DNA of 27,396 nt from JBGTCY01 sp041748615 (GCA_041748615.1 JBGTCY010000166.1:1-27396); one strand, 5' to 3'; shown: positions 14,623 through 22,327, numbered from the stretch's first letter. Program-made: numbers and translations. Notes: generated from the sequence alone by a model not told the origin.

Positions 14623-16266
14623 TTAGTAGCTCTTTTTGATAAACTTTGAAACAGCCATTTGATTTCCTGAATCTACTTTTATAAAATAGATGCCATCTGA
14701 AAGTTTATCAGTAGCTAACAAAATATTTTGCTGTTTCTCATCTAATTGAAATGATAAAACTTCCTTGCCGATTGTATTGAAGATTGAGATTCTTCCACTT
14801 TTAGTATTTACCTCAAGTTGAAGATAATCTGAAACCGGATTTGGATACAATTTTAAATTTGGCGTTTGGATTAAATAGCTATTTCCGGTAGGAGACAATA
14901 CTGAACATTCCCAATTTTGATTATTGAAAAATGTTTGAACTGATTGGATATAATTTTTCAGTTGAGTAACACTGCTCAAATGATTTCCTCCAATATCCTG
15001 AGCGTATGAAACAGCGACATCAAAACAAACACTTGAACGAGCCGGGATATTAAAAGGTCCTATCACTCCCAACATCCTTGAAACATTGTGAGGAGCAAAA
15101 CTTAAACAATTGATTGCCGACACTCCTGTAGGGTCGTTAGGGTCATCATGAAAAATAAATTTAGTTGAATCAATTCCGCCATAATAATCACAATCATTTT
15201 TGAATGCAGTGTTGTCTTTGAACTTTGATTTCAAATAACTGTCAATATTTAAAGGACTTTCTGGATTTCCTGTTGGCGCGAAATTGTTTTCGTAAACACC
15301 AAAGCCAGTCATTTTCTGATTTAAAAAAGTTAATCCTAAAGCAGGCGGAAATGCTCCATATCCTGAGCCATAACCAAGATTGCAATCTTGTTCAGGCGAG
15401 TGATTTTTATAGACAAAAAAAGAATTTAAAGTTGTATCACAACCTTCATGGGTATTTTCAAAACATCCAACACACTTATCAAACCAAAGTCCAAAGCGAA
15501 CATCATCAAAATGATTATCAGAACGATTGAAAACGGTGTAATTCAGAAAAATCGTGTTATCTAAAAACCCAATCGTGTAATTCGCATAAGCCATCAAATG
15601 AATTTCAAATCCAAATTTATTTGCCTGTGTATGATGTAGTGTCTGAAAAACCCTGTCATCATTAAAAATTAAGTACAAGCATTGGTCGCCTTTAATTCTT
15701 GGATATTCACCAAGATGAGGCTCGTATATTCCATTTCCATTTATATCAACGTAGGGGGCTAATTGTTGAGAAATTCCTAATGAGGCATTGCCATTTCCAG
15801 GCCAATTGGAAATTGCCCAAGGCATGATATAACCTGTGTTATTATAATTTGCAAGATGATTGAGAATTTCAGTTCTGCTAATCTTAAATACATAGTTATA
15901 AAGACTATCATATATTCCTGAGTACGCGCCTGGCGCATAGATGTTTGGATATTGATTGGCAATGGGACCATGCTTAAACCAACTTCTGTAATCATTCGCA
16001 TAAGTGTTTGCAGCAACGGCTAATACACCTCCTGAAGTTTTATTTTTCCCCGAAATCCAAAGGTTTCCAATATTCAAAATGCCTCGTCCGGAATTATGCG
16101 GCACGACAAGTCCGGGTAGCGCGTAAGATTCCGAATAAAATAAAAAACCATTAGCGTCAAACCTGGCTTTAATATTATTGACATCAAGATGCTCATAATG
16201 ATTTTGGGAAAAAATTATTTTTCCCAGAAAAATATAAATGGCAATATGAAGTAATTTATTAAACAT
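14623..16266 (-). CDS. T9SS-secreted surface protein with type A sorting tail
   Basis: A 547-residue protein with an N-terminal signal peptide (about 1-20, ending I-I-F-S-Q) and a C-terminal Por_Secre_tail domain from about residue 470. The tail has the L-K-L-Y-P-N-P-V-S-D-Y-L start, the I-F-N-T-I-G-K-E-V strand and the L-S-D-G-I-Y-F-I-K-V end, so the protein should be exported by the type IX system and anchored or released. The middle region has many Cys, Asn and aromatic residues and a D-I-N-G-N-G-I-Y-E calcium-loop-like motif, but I recognise no catalytic domain. Homologous proteins of this architecture are common in Bacteroidota without known function. The gene is clearly more A+T-rich than its neighbours (20 of 60 bases G or C at 15541-15600). 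Confidence 0.85.
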   Translation of the reverse strand: MFNKLLHIAIYIFLGKIIFSQNHYEHLDVNNIKARFDANGFLFYSESYALPGLVVPHNSGRGILNIGNLWISGKNKTSGGVLAVAANTYANDYRSWFKHGPIANQYPNIYAPGAYSGIYDSLYNYVFKISRTEILNHLANYNNTGYIMPWAISNWPGNGNASLGISQQLAPYVDINGNGIYEPHLGEYPRIKGDQCLYLIFNDDRVFQTLHHTQANKFGFEIHLMAYANYTIGFLDNTIFLNYTVFNRSDNHFDDVRFGLWFDKCVGCFENTHEGCDTTLNSFFVYKNHSPEQDCNLGYGSGYGAFPPALGLTFLNQKMTGFGVYENNFAPTGNPESPLNIDSYLKSKFKDNTAFKNDCDYYGGIDSTKFIFHDDPNDPTGVSAINCLSFAPHNVSRMLGVIGPFNIPARSSVCFDVAVSYAQDIGGNHLSSVTQLKNYIQSVQTFFNNQNWECSVLSPTGNSYLIQTPNLKLYPNPVSDYLQLEVNTKSGRISIFNTIGKEVLSFQLDEKQQNILLATDKLSDGIYFIKVDSGNQMAVSKFIKKSY

Positions 16267-16421
16267 CTATGAGGATAAAAGTTTTTCAATATCTAAATTA
16301 ATAAATTTTTAAGACAAAAATCCTTTTTGGAATAATTTTTTGATTTAAATTCTAATCGTCAATGGATTGTTAAAAAATAGTTTTAATAATTAAAAAGTTA
16401 TAATTTCAGCGATGTAATCCC

Positions 16422-16429
16422 TACTTTAG
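16422..16429 (+). promoter_or_regulatory. Near-consensus -7 element
   Basis: TACTTTAG differs from TAnnTTTG at one position and lies 18 bases before the ATG at 16448. No properly spaced TTG was found upstream, so this is only suggestive. Confidence 0.25.
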
Positions 16430-16447
16430 CCAAATAATTTAAAAATC

Positions 16448-19400
16448 ATGAAAAATTTTATTATTGGTGTTATTTCAATTTTATTGATTCACACAAGTGC
16501 TTTATATGCCTGGAACATTCCATCAATCGCAAGTCCCGCTGACGGAGCGGATACATGGTCGGGTGTAACACTCAACTGGAATGCCGTAGCAAATTCACAG
16601 CAATATGAGTGGCAGGCGGACACTTCGGCTGATTTCAATTCGCCCGCGTTTCAGGGCGGCACTAAAAATTATATCAACACTTCGGGCAACAACTCCGATA
16701 CGGAGCATTTTCTGACGAATACCTATTTTGGCGCAACTTACTATTGGCGCGTGCGGGCATATATTGCGGGTGATACTTCGGACTGGAACCTGCGAACGAT
16801 TATTATCCGCAACTATGTGAACCTCACCAGCCCGGCAAATGGTGCCGATGTATGGAGTGGTGTGACGCTCGACTGGGGTGTGCATACCGGCATCGCCCAA
16901 TATCATTGGCAGGCGGACACGTCCGCTGATTTTAATTCACCTGCATTGCAATTCGGAACGAACAACTACATCAACTCCACGGACGGCAATTCCGACACCC
17001 GGCATTTTTTAGTCAACACGTATTTTGGTAAAACCTACTACTGGCGCGTGAGAGTAACCAACGCAGTGGACACCTCCGCGTGGAGCGAGGTGCGAACTGT
17101 TAATATCAGAAATTATGTAACCATGTCAACCCCCGCCAACGGAGCGGTGAACCGTTCTGTTGCCGGAATAACGCTTAACTGGGTTCCGCATAATGGCGTT
17201 TCGCATTATCAGATGCAATTGGACAGCACGGGACTGTTCAACGGCCCCTATTTGCAAAACCACAACAAGGCTTTCATCAATTCCACGAATGGCAACAGCG
17301 ACACACAGCAAAGCACGGGCGCATTAGCTGCCAACACGATTTACTTCTGGCGGGTTCGCGCTCGCAATGCGGTGGATACCTGCGCGTGGACGACCTGGAC
17401 TTTCTCTACCGGCAGCGACCCGATTGTGCTACCGCAAACACCCTCGGTGCTGATAGCGCCCGCGGACGGCAGCACCCTTAGCGGACTGAGTACAACAATA
17501 GTCTGGAATTCTGTGCCGGGCGTCACCACTTATTATTATGAATACAGCATCCACCCGAATTTCACGAACCCGCAGTTAGGGATTATTTCGGACACCTCCG
17601 CTTTCATCAGCGGATTGAATGCTGCCATGACTTACTACTGGCGTGTGCTGAGCGTAAACGGCTCGCTCACTTCAGAATGGTCGGAGACTTGGAGCTTCAC
17701 CGCATCGGCAGGCACGATTACTACGGCAAATGTAACGGGCGGTCCCTTTTGTTCGGGCAGTGCGGTGGACGTCAGCTTTACGCTTGCGGGAAGTGCGCAG
17801 CCAGGCAATGTATTCACCGTGCAACTGAGCAATGCAACAGGTAGCTTCAACGCGCCTGTGAGCATCGGTACAATAGCCGGCACCAATGACGGCATGATAA
17901 ACGCTTTATTGCCGTTGTCAACTGCTACCGGAAGCGGATATCGCGTGCGTGTAGTGAGCAGCAGCCCGTTGATTATTGGTGAGCCGACCGCGCAAACTTT
18001 CGAAATTACACAGACGCCCGATGCGCCTGCTGCATCCGTGAATGGAGTTGCGTGCGAAGGCGAACAAGTAACCCTCAATGCTACAGGCGTCAGTGGCGCG
18101 GATTATAGCTGGACGGGACCTTCAAATTTTTCATCCAACCAGCAAAACCCGGAGTTGGATAACTTGAGCAGCGCGAATGAAGGACAGTATTTTGTTGCGG
18201 CAACCGTAAACGGCTGCACCGGAACGGAAGGCACACTTACACTCACCGTCAATCCGAACCCGCCAACTCCATCACCTGCAAGCAACAGCCCGCTGTGCAG
18301 CGGTGATGATTTATTGCTGCAAGTCGCGCCTGTCGCCAATGCGGATTACGCATGGAGCGGACCTGGCGGATTTTCTTCTGCACAGCAAAATCCGGTTGTC
18401 AGCGATATTCAACCAACCGACACGGGCAACTATTTCATAATCGTCACTGTGAACGGATGCAGCAGTCAGTCGTCAGTGTTGGTGAATGTGTCTGAAACAT
18501 CATTAACGGATTTGCAGCAAACGATTTGCGATGGCGAGACATTCGCGGGTTATGCGATAACGGGATTTTTCGTTGACACGTTTCAGGCTATGAACGGCTG
18601 CGACAGCATCCGCACGCTCAGTTTGACGGTGCTGCAGGAATTGTCTTCCACTGTGAACCAAACGATTTGCCAGGGTCAATCCTTCGCGGGATACAATTCA
18701 TCGGGCACTTATGTGGATGTCTTTCCTGCGGGTGGTGGATGCGACAGCACACGCACGCTACACCTGACGGTATTGCCGGATGTAAGTTCCATCATAAGTC
18801 AGACGATTTGCCAGGGACAATCTTTTGCTGGCTATACGACAAGCGGCAATTATGTGGATGTGTTTCAGTTGGCAAACGGCTGCGACAGTTTGAGAACGCT
18901 TAACCTCTCGGTGGTACAAAATATTACTACCACAATTAATCAGATGATTTGTCAAGGACAATCTTTCGCGGGATATAATTCATCGGGCACGTATGTGGAC
19001 GTTTTTGCTTCAAGCGGGGGATGCGACAGTACGCGCACATTAAACCTGACCGTGACGAACAACATCGCCACCACTGTAACCCAAACAATTTGTGCCGGTG
19101 AAACTTTTGCCGGTTACGATGCGACAGGCGCTTACACGGACACGTTCCAATCATCTGGCGGCTGTGACAGCACACGCACTCTGAACCTGTTCGTTACGCC
19201 TGAAATCACAGTTTCTGAAAGCGCTGCCATCTGCGCGGGCGACAGTATTTTGATTGCGGGCGCTTATCAGACACAAGCAGGCTTATACTCACAAACTTTC
19301 ACCGCAACAGGTGGATGTGACAATGTGGTAACAACTACGCTCACTGTGAATGTGCTGTCCGTTGAACCAACCATTGTATTCGTTGATGCCACCACGCTTT

Positions 19401-19825
19401 CGGTGCCGGATGTTTATACACAGTATCAGTGGTTTGAAAATAATACGCCCGTCAGCGGAGCGAACCAGCCGACTTACAACGTGATGAATGACGGAGATTA
19501 TTTCGTGCAGGTAACAGACGCCAACGGCTGCTCCGCGTTTTCGAATACAGAGACCGTAGTCGTGATTGGTATTGCTCCTGCTTCGCAAAGTTTTGAAATC
19601 AGGATGTATCCCAATCCGGTTGAAACAAGTTTGTTGATTGAATTTTCAAACACAGAAAAAAAATATGAGGTGCGGCTGACAGATTTTTCAGGAAAAATCA
19701 TCACGCAGTTTGAAAATATAAATGCATCACTTCAACTTGACATGACGGCATTAAACGCGGGTGTATATTTGGTGTATATGAGAGGGGAGAAAGAGACGGT
19801 GGTGAGGAAGGTGGTGAAGATGTGA
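16448..19825 (+). CDS. Repeat-rich T9SS-secreted adhesin-like protein, type A sorting tail
   Basis: An 1125-residue protein, probably displayed on the cell surface. Residues 1-22 are a signal peptide (A-L-Y-A-W-N). Four FN3-like modules follow, each starting S-P-A-[DN]-G-A or similar, at about residues 29-127, 128-227, 228-336 and 337-425. Two Ig-like domains (about 530-685) contain W-[ST]-G-P-[SG]. Six modules of 47 residues follow (686 to about 970), each with T-I-C-x-G-x-[ST]-F-A-G-Y and G-C-D-S-x-R-T-L cores and a conserved Cys pair. A final Ig-like segment precedes the type A sorting domain (M-Y-P-N-P-V...L-N-A-G-V-Y-L-V-Y-M). No catalytic domain is visible, so a structural or adhesive role is inferred. 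It is divergent from the other T9SS gene. Confidence 0.88.
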   Translation: MKNFIIGVISILLIHTSALYAWNIPSIASPADGADTWSGVTLNWNAVANSQQYEWQADTSADFNSPAFQGGTKNYINTSGNNSDTEHFLTNTYFGATYYWRVRAYIAGDTSDWNLRTIIIRNYVNLTSPANGADVWSGVTLDWGVHTGIAQYHWQADTSADFNSPALQFGTNNYINSTDGNSDTRHFLVNTYFGKTYYWRVRVTNAVDTSAWSEVRTVNIRNYVTMSTPANGAVNRSVAGITLNWVPHNGVSHYQMQLDSTGLFNGPYLQNHNKAFINSTNGNSDTQQSTGALAANTIYFWRVRARNAVDTCAWTTWTFSTGSDPIVLPQTPSVLIAPADGSTLSGLSTTIVWNSVPGVTTYYYEYSIHPNFTNPQLGIISDTSAFISGLNAAMTYYWRVLSVNGSLTSEWSETWSFTASAGTITTANVTGGPFCSGSAVDVSFTLAGSAQPGNVFTVQLSNATGSFNAPVSIGTIAGTNDGMINALLPLSTATGSGYRVRVVSSSPLIIGEPTAQTFEITQTPDAPAASVNGVACEGEQVTLNATGVSGADYSWTGPSNFSSNQQNPELDNLSSANEGQYFVAATVNGCTGTEGTLTLTVNPNPPTPSPASNSPLCSGDDLLLQVAPVANADYAWSGPGGFSSAQQNPVVSDIQPTDTGNYFIIVTVNGCSSQSSVLVNVSETSLTDLQQTICDGETFAGYAITGFFVDTFQAMNGCDSIRTLSLTVLQELSSTVNQTICQGQSFAGYNSSGTYVDVFPAGGGCDSTRTLHLTVLPDVSSIISQTICQGQSFAGYTTSGNYVDVFQLANGCDSLRTLNLSVVQNITTTINQMICQGQSFAGYNSSGTYVDVFASSGGCDSTRTLNLTVTNNIATTVTQTICAGETFAGYDATGAYTDTFQSSGGCDSTRTLNLFVTPEITVSESAAICAGDSILIAGAYQTQAGLYSQTFTATGGCDNVVTTTLTVNVLSVEPTIVFVDATTLSVPDVYTQYQWFENNTPVSGANQPTYNVMNDGDYFVQVTDANGCSAFSNTETVVVIGIAPASQSFEIRMYPNPVETSLLIEFSNTEKKYEVRLTDFSGKIITQFENINASLQLDMTALNAGVYLVYMRGEKETVVRKVVKM
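16532..17720 (+). repeat. Four tandem FN3-like coding repeats
   Basis: Equivalent codons of the S-P-A-D-G motif start at 16532, 16829, 17129 and 17456, i.e. spacings of 297, 300 and 327 bases. Units 1 and 2 are the most alike (shared W-Q-A-D-T-S-A-D-F-N-S-P-A); units 3 and 4 have diverged. The spacing shows module duplication within the gene. Confidence 0.8.
18503..19357 (+). repeat. Six tandem 141-bp coding repeats
   Basis: The codon before I-C starts at 18521, 18662, 18803, 18944, 19085 and 19226, an exact 141-base (47-residue) period across six units. Units 2-4 share the most DNA identity, including the phrase for C-Q-G-Q-S-F-A-G-Y. The last unit is about three residues longer and the most diverged. 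Such modules are known in Bacteroidota surface proteins. Confidence 0.9.
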
Positions 19826-19843
19826 TAGGGAAATCTCCTTCCC

Positions 19844-19963
19844 TTGTTGGTCTAAGCACATGCCTACTGCGTCAGCAAGACCAACAAGCGTACTGCTCTC
19901 GTAATATAGCCGCACCAGTTGTTGGTCTATCATACGCGCAAAATTCAACGCTTAGACCAACAA
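19844..19963. repeat. 120-bp double-hairpin repeat, copy A
   Basis: The unit begins TTGTTGGTCTAAGC (19844-19857) and ends with its exact inverse complement (19950-19963), giving 14-bp perfect terminal inverted repeats. Inside, an inverted copy at 19878-19887 and a direct copy at 19918-19929 let it fold as two stem-loops: 19843-19888 (11 bp) and 19918-19964 (12 bp). It lies 18 bases after the T9SS gene and just before the 3' end of the GDPD gene. A second copy in the same orientation is at 20828-20946. It has the architecture of a MITE or REP-like intergenic element; no transposase is nearby. Confidence 0.85.
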
Positions 19964-19973
19964 CGGTATGAAA

Positions 19974-20792
19974 TCACTTCCCCCTCTCCATCATCTCGCG
20001 CTTCACCTGATAATACAATTCCGGATTGTCGAGATTAATCATGTCCACTGCCGGGTGAAGCAGCACGCGCGTGAAATATTCTTTATCTTCTTTTCCGCCA
20101 TACACCATGATTTTAATTTCATGCTGACGGCAGGCTTCCACGAATGCGGGCGTAAGCGCATCAAGTGAACATTCCAAAATGCGGGCGTTGAATTTTTGTT
20201 TGATTTTTTTGATTGCTTCGGGAGCGCTTGCATTGACTTTGAGCGGCAGGTCGGGAGCGATGCGTTTCAGTTCAAGCGCTTTTTTATTACTCCTGAACCA
20301 GAAAAAGCAATCGTTTTCAAAACCCGTTTCGAGTACCAGCTCCACCAACTGCCGAAGGTCAGCATCTTTGACGTCAAAATACACTTTCGCTTTTCCTTTT
20401 ATCCATAACAGGTATTCGCGCAATCGCGGCACCTGCTCACCGGCAAATTCGGGCGCAAACCAACTCCCCGCATCGAGCTTGTCAATTTCAACACTCGTCA
20501 TCCGCGAGATGAAGCCGCTGCCGTTAGTGGTGCGGTTCACCATTGGGTCATGCAGAATGTAGAGAACACCGTCTTTGCTCGTTCTTACGTCCACCTCCAC
20601 ATATTCCGCTCCGAGGTCAATGGCAGCCTGAGCAGCGGCTCGCGTGTTTTCGGGAGCAATTTTGTTTGCGCCCCGGTGCACGACCACTTCAATATTTTCA
20701 TTGAATGAAAAACCGGAACAGGTAACGCATTCTGTTTTCGGAACGACAGCCCAGAGAAGAAACGACAGCAGTGAAAGAAAAAATTTCATCAA
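19974..20792 (-). CDS. Secreted glycerophosphodiester phosphodiesterase (second of two)
   Basis: A 272-residue GDPD-family enzyme, paralogous to the one at 2781-3593. A hydrophobic signal segment occupies residues 1-17; Cys22 and Cys25 follow, so lipidation or a simple signal peptide are both possible. Active-site residues are complete: His39-Arg40-Gly41, Glu48-Asn49, Glu66-x-Asp68 and His81-Asp82, followed by N-R-T-T-N-G-S-G. The C-terminal barrel strands K-I-M-V-Y-G-G and D-M-I-N-L-D-N-P-E-L-Y match the family better than those of the first paralogue. It likely releases glycerol 3-phosphate in the periplasm. The start could be either of two adjacent ATGs. A TATTTTTG element lies 15 bases upstream. 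Two copies of a 120-bp inverted-repeat element flank the gene on both sides. Confidence 0.92.
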   Translation of the reverse strand: MMKFFLSLLSFLLWAVVPKTECVTCSGFSFNENIEVVVHRGANKIAPENTRAAAQAAIDLGAEYVEVDVRTSKDGVLYILHDPMVNRTTNGSGFISRMTSVEIDKLDAGSWFAPEFAGEQVPRLREYLLWIKGKAKVYFDVKDADLRQLVELVLETGFENDCFFWFRSNKKALELKRIAPDLPLKVNASAPEAIKKIKQKFNARILECSLDALTPAFVEACRQHEIKIMVYGGKEDKEYFTRVLLHPAVDMINLDNPELYYQVKREMMERGK

Positions 20793-20806
20793 AGATTTTT
20801 CTCTTT

Positions 20807-20814
20807 CAAAAATA
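20807..20814 (-). promoter_or_regulatory. -7 promoter element for the second GDPD gene
   Basis: On the minus strand this reads TATTTTTG, an exact TAnnTTTG match, 15 bases before the start codon. If used, the 5' leader would be very short, and the -33 region would fall inside repeat copy B. The region is A+T-rich, so a chance match is possible. Confidence 0.35.
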
Positions 20815-20827
20815 AGCAGTTACGCCC

Positions 20828-20946
20828 TTGTTGATTTAAGCACATACTTACTGTGTCAACAAAACCAACAACCATACCGCGCTCGAAATGAAGCCGCAAC
20901 TGTTGTTGGTCTGGCATACGCGCAAATGCATCGGATAGACCAACAA
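20828..20946. repeat. 119-bp double-hairpin repeat, copy B
   Basis: Same orientation as copy A, 984 bases further on, and alignable over its whole length. It begins TTGTTGATTTAAGC and ends AGACCAACAA. The first stem (20828-20837/20862-20871) keeps pairing through a paired C-G to T-A change, apart from one A-C mismatch. The second (20902-20912/20937-20947) is 11 bp and perfect. Both copies are preceded by CCC and followed by CGG. Confidence 0.83.
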
Positions 20947-20994
20947 CGGCACTTACAAATACACAGTAAATGTTTGATTTAATTGAAATAAAAA

Positions 20995-21620
20995 CTATTT
21001 CATTCTTGGAGGTTTAAACGTATATCCGATGCCAAAGCCTCCGTAGGGCCAAATAACTCTTTGTTTTTAAAAAGAAAAAGCATAATCAGGATATTAGGTA
21101 GTATTTTTTATTTGCCCATATATAGGCGAACTGGTATTGAACCCGACTTTGAAAAATATCCCACCTCCGGGTTTTGAAAACGATAACCAACACGGGAAAC
21201 TAAATAAAGGCTTGAATACTGCCTGTCGGCAGGATGGATTGTCTCCAAACCGAAAAAGTAAGAAAACCCTAATCCGGTTTCCAGAAAGAGTTTTGTTTTA
21301 CCAATAAGAAAACTCCCTTCGAGAGGGATACCGATACCCCACGATACTGTTTCAGGCAAGTAGGCAAATCCAGCCCTTCCCGCGAATTTCCATTTTTCTT
21401 TGCTCACGAAGATCCGGTCATAATTCACAAGTCCAAATACAAATGAATTGGAACCTGCCTCAATAAAAACAAAGTGCTTGGAAAAGTCATTTGATTTTTT
21501 TTGAGAATAAGCCGATTGTTTAAATATGCTGCAAAAAAATACCAGGATGATTATACGCAGAACATTTTCTTTCAAAAACAGAAATAGCCTTTGTATGGAA
21601 TCTTTGCCGGATGATTTCAT
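20995..21620 (-). pseudogene. Decayed small outer-membrane beta-barrel protein gene
   Basis: The intact frame (21108-21620) codes 170 residues with a signal-type hydrophobic segment at about 20-39 and barrel-like strands (E-A-G-S-N-S-F-V-F-G-L-V-N-Y-D-R-I-F; G-I-P-L-E-G; V-S-R-V-G-Y-R-F-Q-N-P-E). It then ends abruptly in V-R-L-Y-M-G-K. Adding one T to the T run near 21160 restores a family-like G-Y-F-F-K-V-G-F-N-T-S. In that frame, after two stops, the sequence W-P-Y-G-G-F-G-I-G-Y-T-F appears (about 21010-21050), which is the expected C-terminal barrel strand of such ~200-residue Bacteroidota proteins. So the gene carries a frameshift and at least two stop lesions. The family name is not known to me; the role was probably structural in the outer membrane. 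Confidence 0.65.
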
Positions 21621-21703
21621 TTCGCTGTATATTTTCTGTTTTTAATAGGCATAAATTCATTTATTTTTTATGCCCGGATAATTAATCACATGTACAAAAA
21701 AAC

Positions 21704-21737
21704 AGGGCGGAAAGAAGTAGTAGGGTATTCCCGCCCT
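21704..21737. repeat. Hairpin upstream of the cupin gene
   Basis: AGGGCGG (21704-21710) and CCGCCCT (21731-21737) form a 7-bp G+C-rich stem around a 20-base loop, 81 bases before the cupin start. It could be a leader structure of the cupin-hydrolase operon or a terminator-like element. No U tract follows. Confidence 0.35.
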
Positions 21738-21817
21738 CAGAAATATTCACTGCTTTGGACAGGTGAAATTTATTTTCACGATTTTCGAATCCCAATCCGA
21801 ACTTTCCAACTTAAACT

Positions 21818-22327
21818 ATGCCATCAGAACTCTTCACTTCCGACTATTGGCTCCAACACCTTCAACTGCAACCGCATCCCGAAGGCGGTTATTTTCGTGA
21901 AACGTATCGCTCGCAAGGCGTCATTCCAGCTTGGGATTTGAAAAATTATTTCGGCAGCCGCCCGTTCGGAACAGCCATTTATTTTTTGCTGAAAGAAAAC
22001 GACTTCTCCGCTTTTCACAAACTGAAGTCGGATGAAGTGTGGCACTTTTACGCGGGATGCAGTCTGAATCTTTTTATACTTAGTGAAAATGAAGTGTTCA
22101 CCAAAACGCTCGGCATCCATGCTGATAAGGGTGAAAGCTTACAGCAGGTGGTTCCCGCCAATCATTGGTTTGCGGCACAGCCGGTGGACAGCGGCAGCTA
22201 CACATTAGCCGGCTGTACGATGGCTCCGGGTTTTGATTTTCAGGATTTTGAGTTGGGCAAACGCGAAGAACTCATCCAACAATTTCCGCTTCATACGGCA
22301 TTCATTGAAAAATTCACAAGACAATAA
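21818..22327 (+). CDS. Cupin-fold protein, DUF985 (cupin_5) family
   Basis: A 169-residue cytosolic protein with the hallmark H-P-E-G-G-Y-F-R-E-T-Y at residues 20-30 and a metal-site-like region H-K-L-x-x-D-E-V-W-H-F-Y-A-G (His67, Asp72, Glu73, His76). It ends with a G-C-T-M-A-P-G-F-D-F-Q-D-F-E-L strand, also characteristic. The full DUF985 length is present. The fold is a double-stranded beta-helix; some relatives are linked to sugar or organic-acid chemistry, but no activity can be assigned here. It is followed after 12 bases by an alpha/beta hydrolase, so the two are probably one operon. Confidence 0.9.
   Translation: MPSELFTSDYWLQHLQLQPHPEGGYFRETYRSQGVIPAWDLKNYFGSRPFGTAIYFLLKENDFSAFHKLKSDEVWHFYAGCSLNLFILSENEVFTKTLGIHADKGESLQQVVPANHWFAAQPVDSGSYTLAGCTMAPGFDFQDFELGKREELIQQFPLHTAFIEKFTRQ

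Noticed and set aside
18503..19357. Regularly spaced repeats that could suggest a CRISPR array
   Set aside because: The units are 141 bases, fully coding and in frame, with conserved protein motifs; there are no short identical repeats with unique spacers.
19844..20946. Composite transposon carrying the GDPD gene
   Set aside because: There is no transposase or recombinase between or beside the repeats, the repeats are in direct orientation, and no target-site duplication could be recognised.
21690..21941. An 83-codon plus-strand open frame overlapping the cupin start
   Set aside because: Its second half is the cupin gene read in another frame, and the cupin family match is unambiguous; only the 20-base shared segment is of interest.
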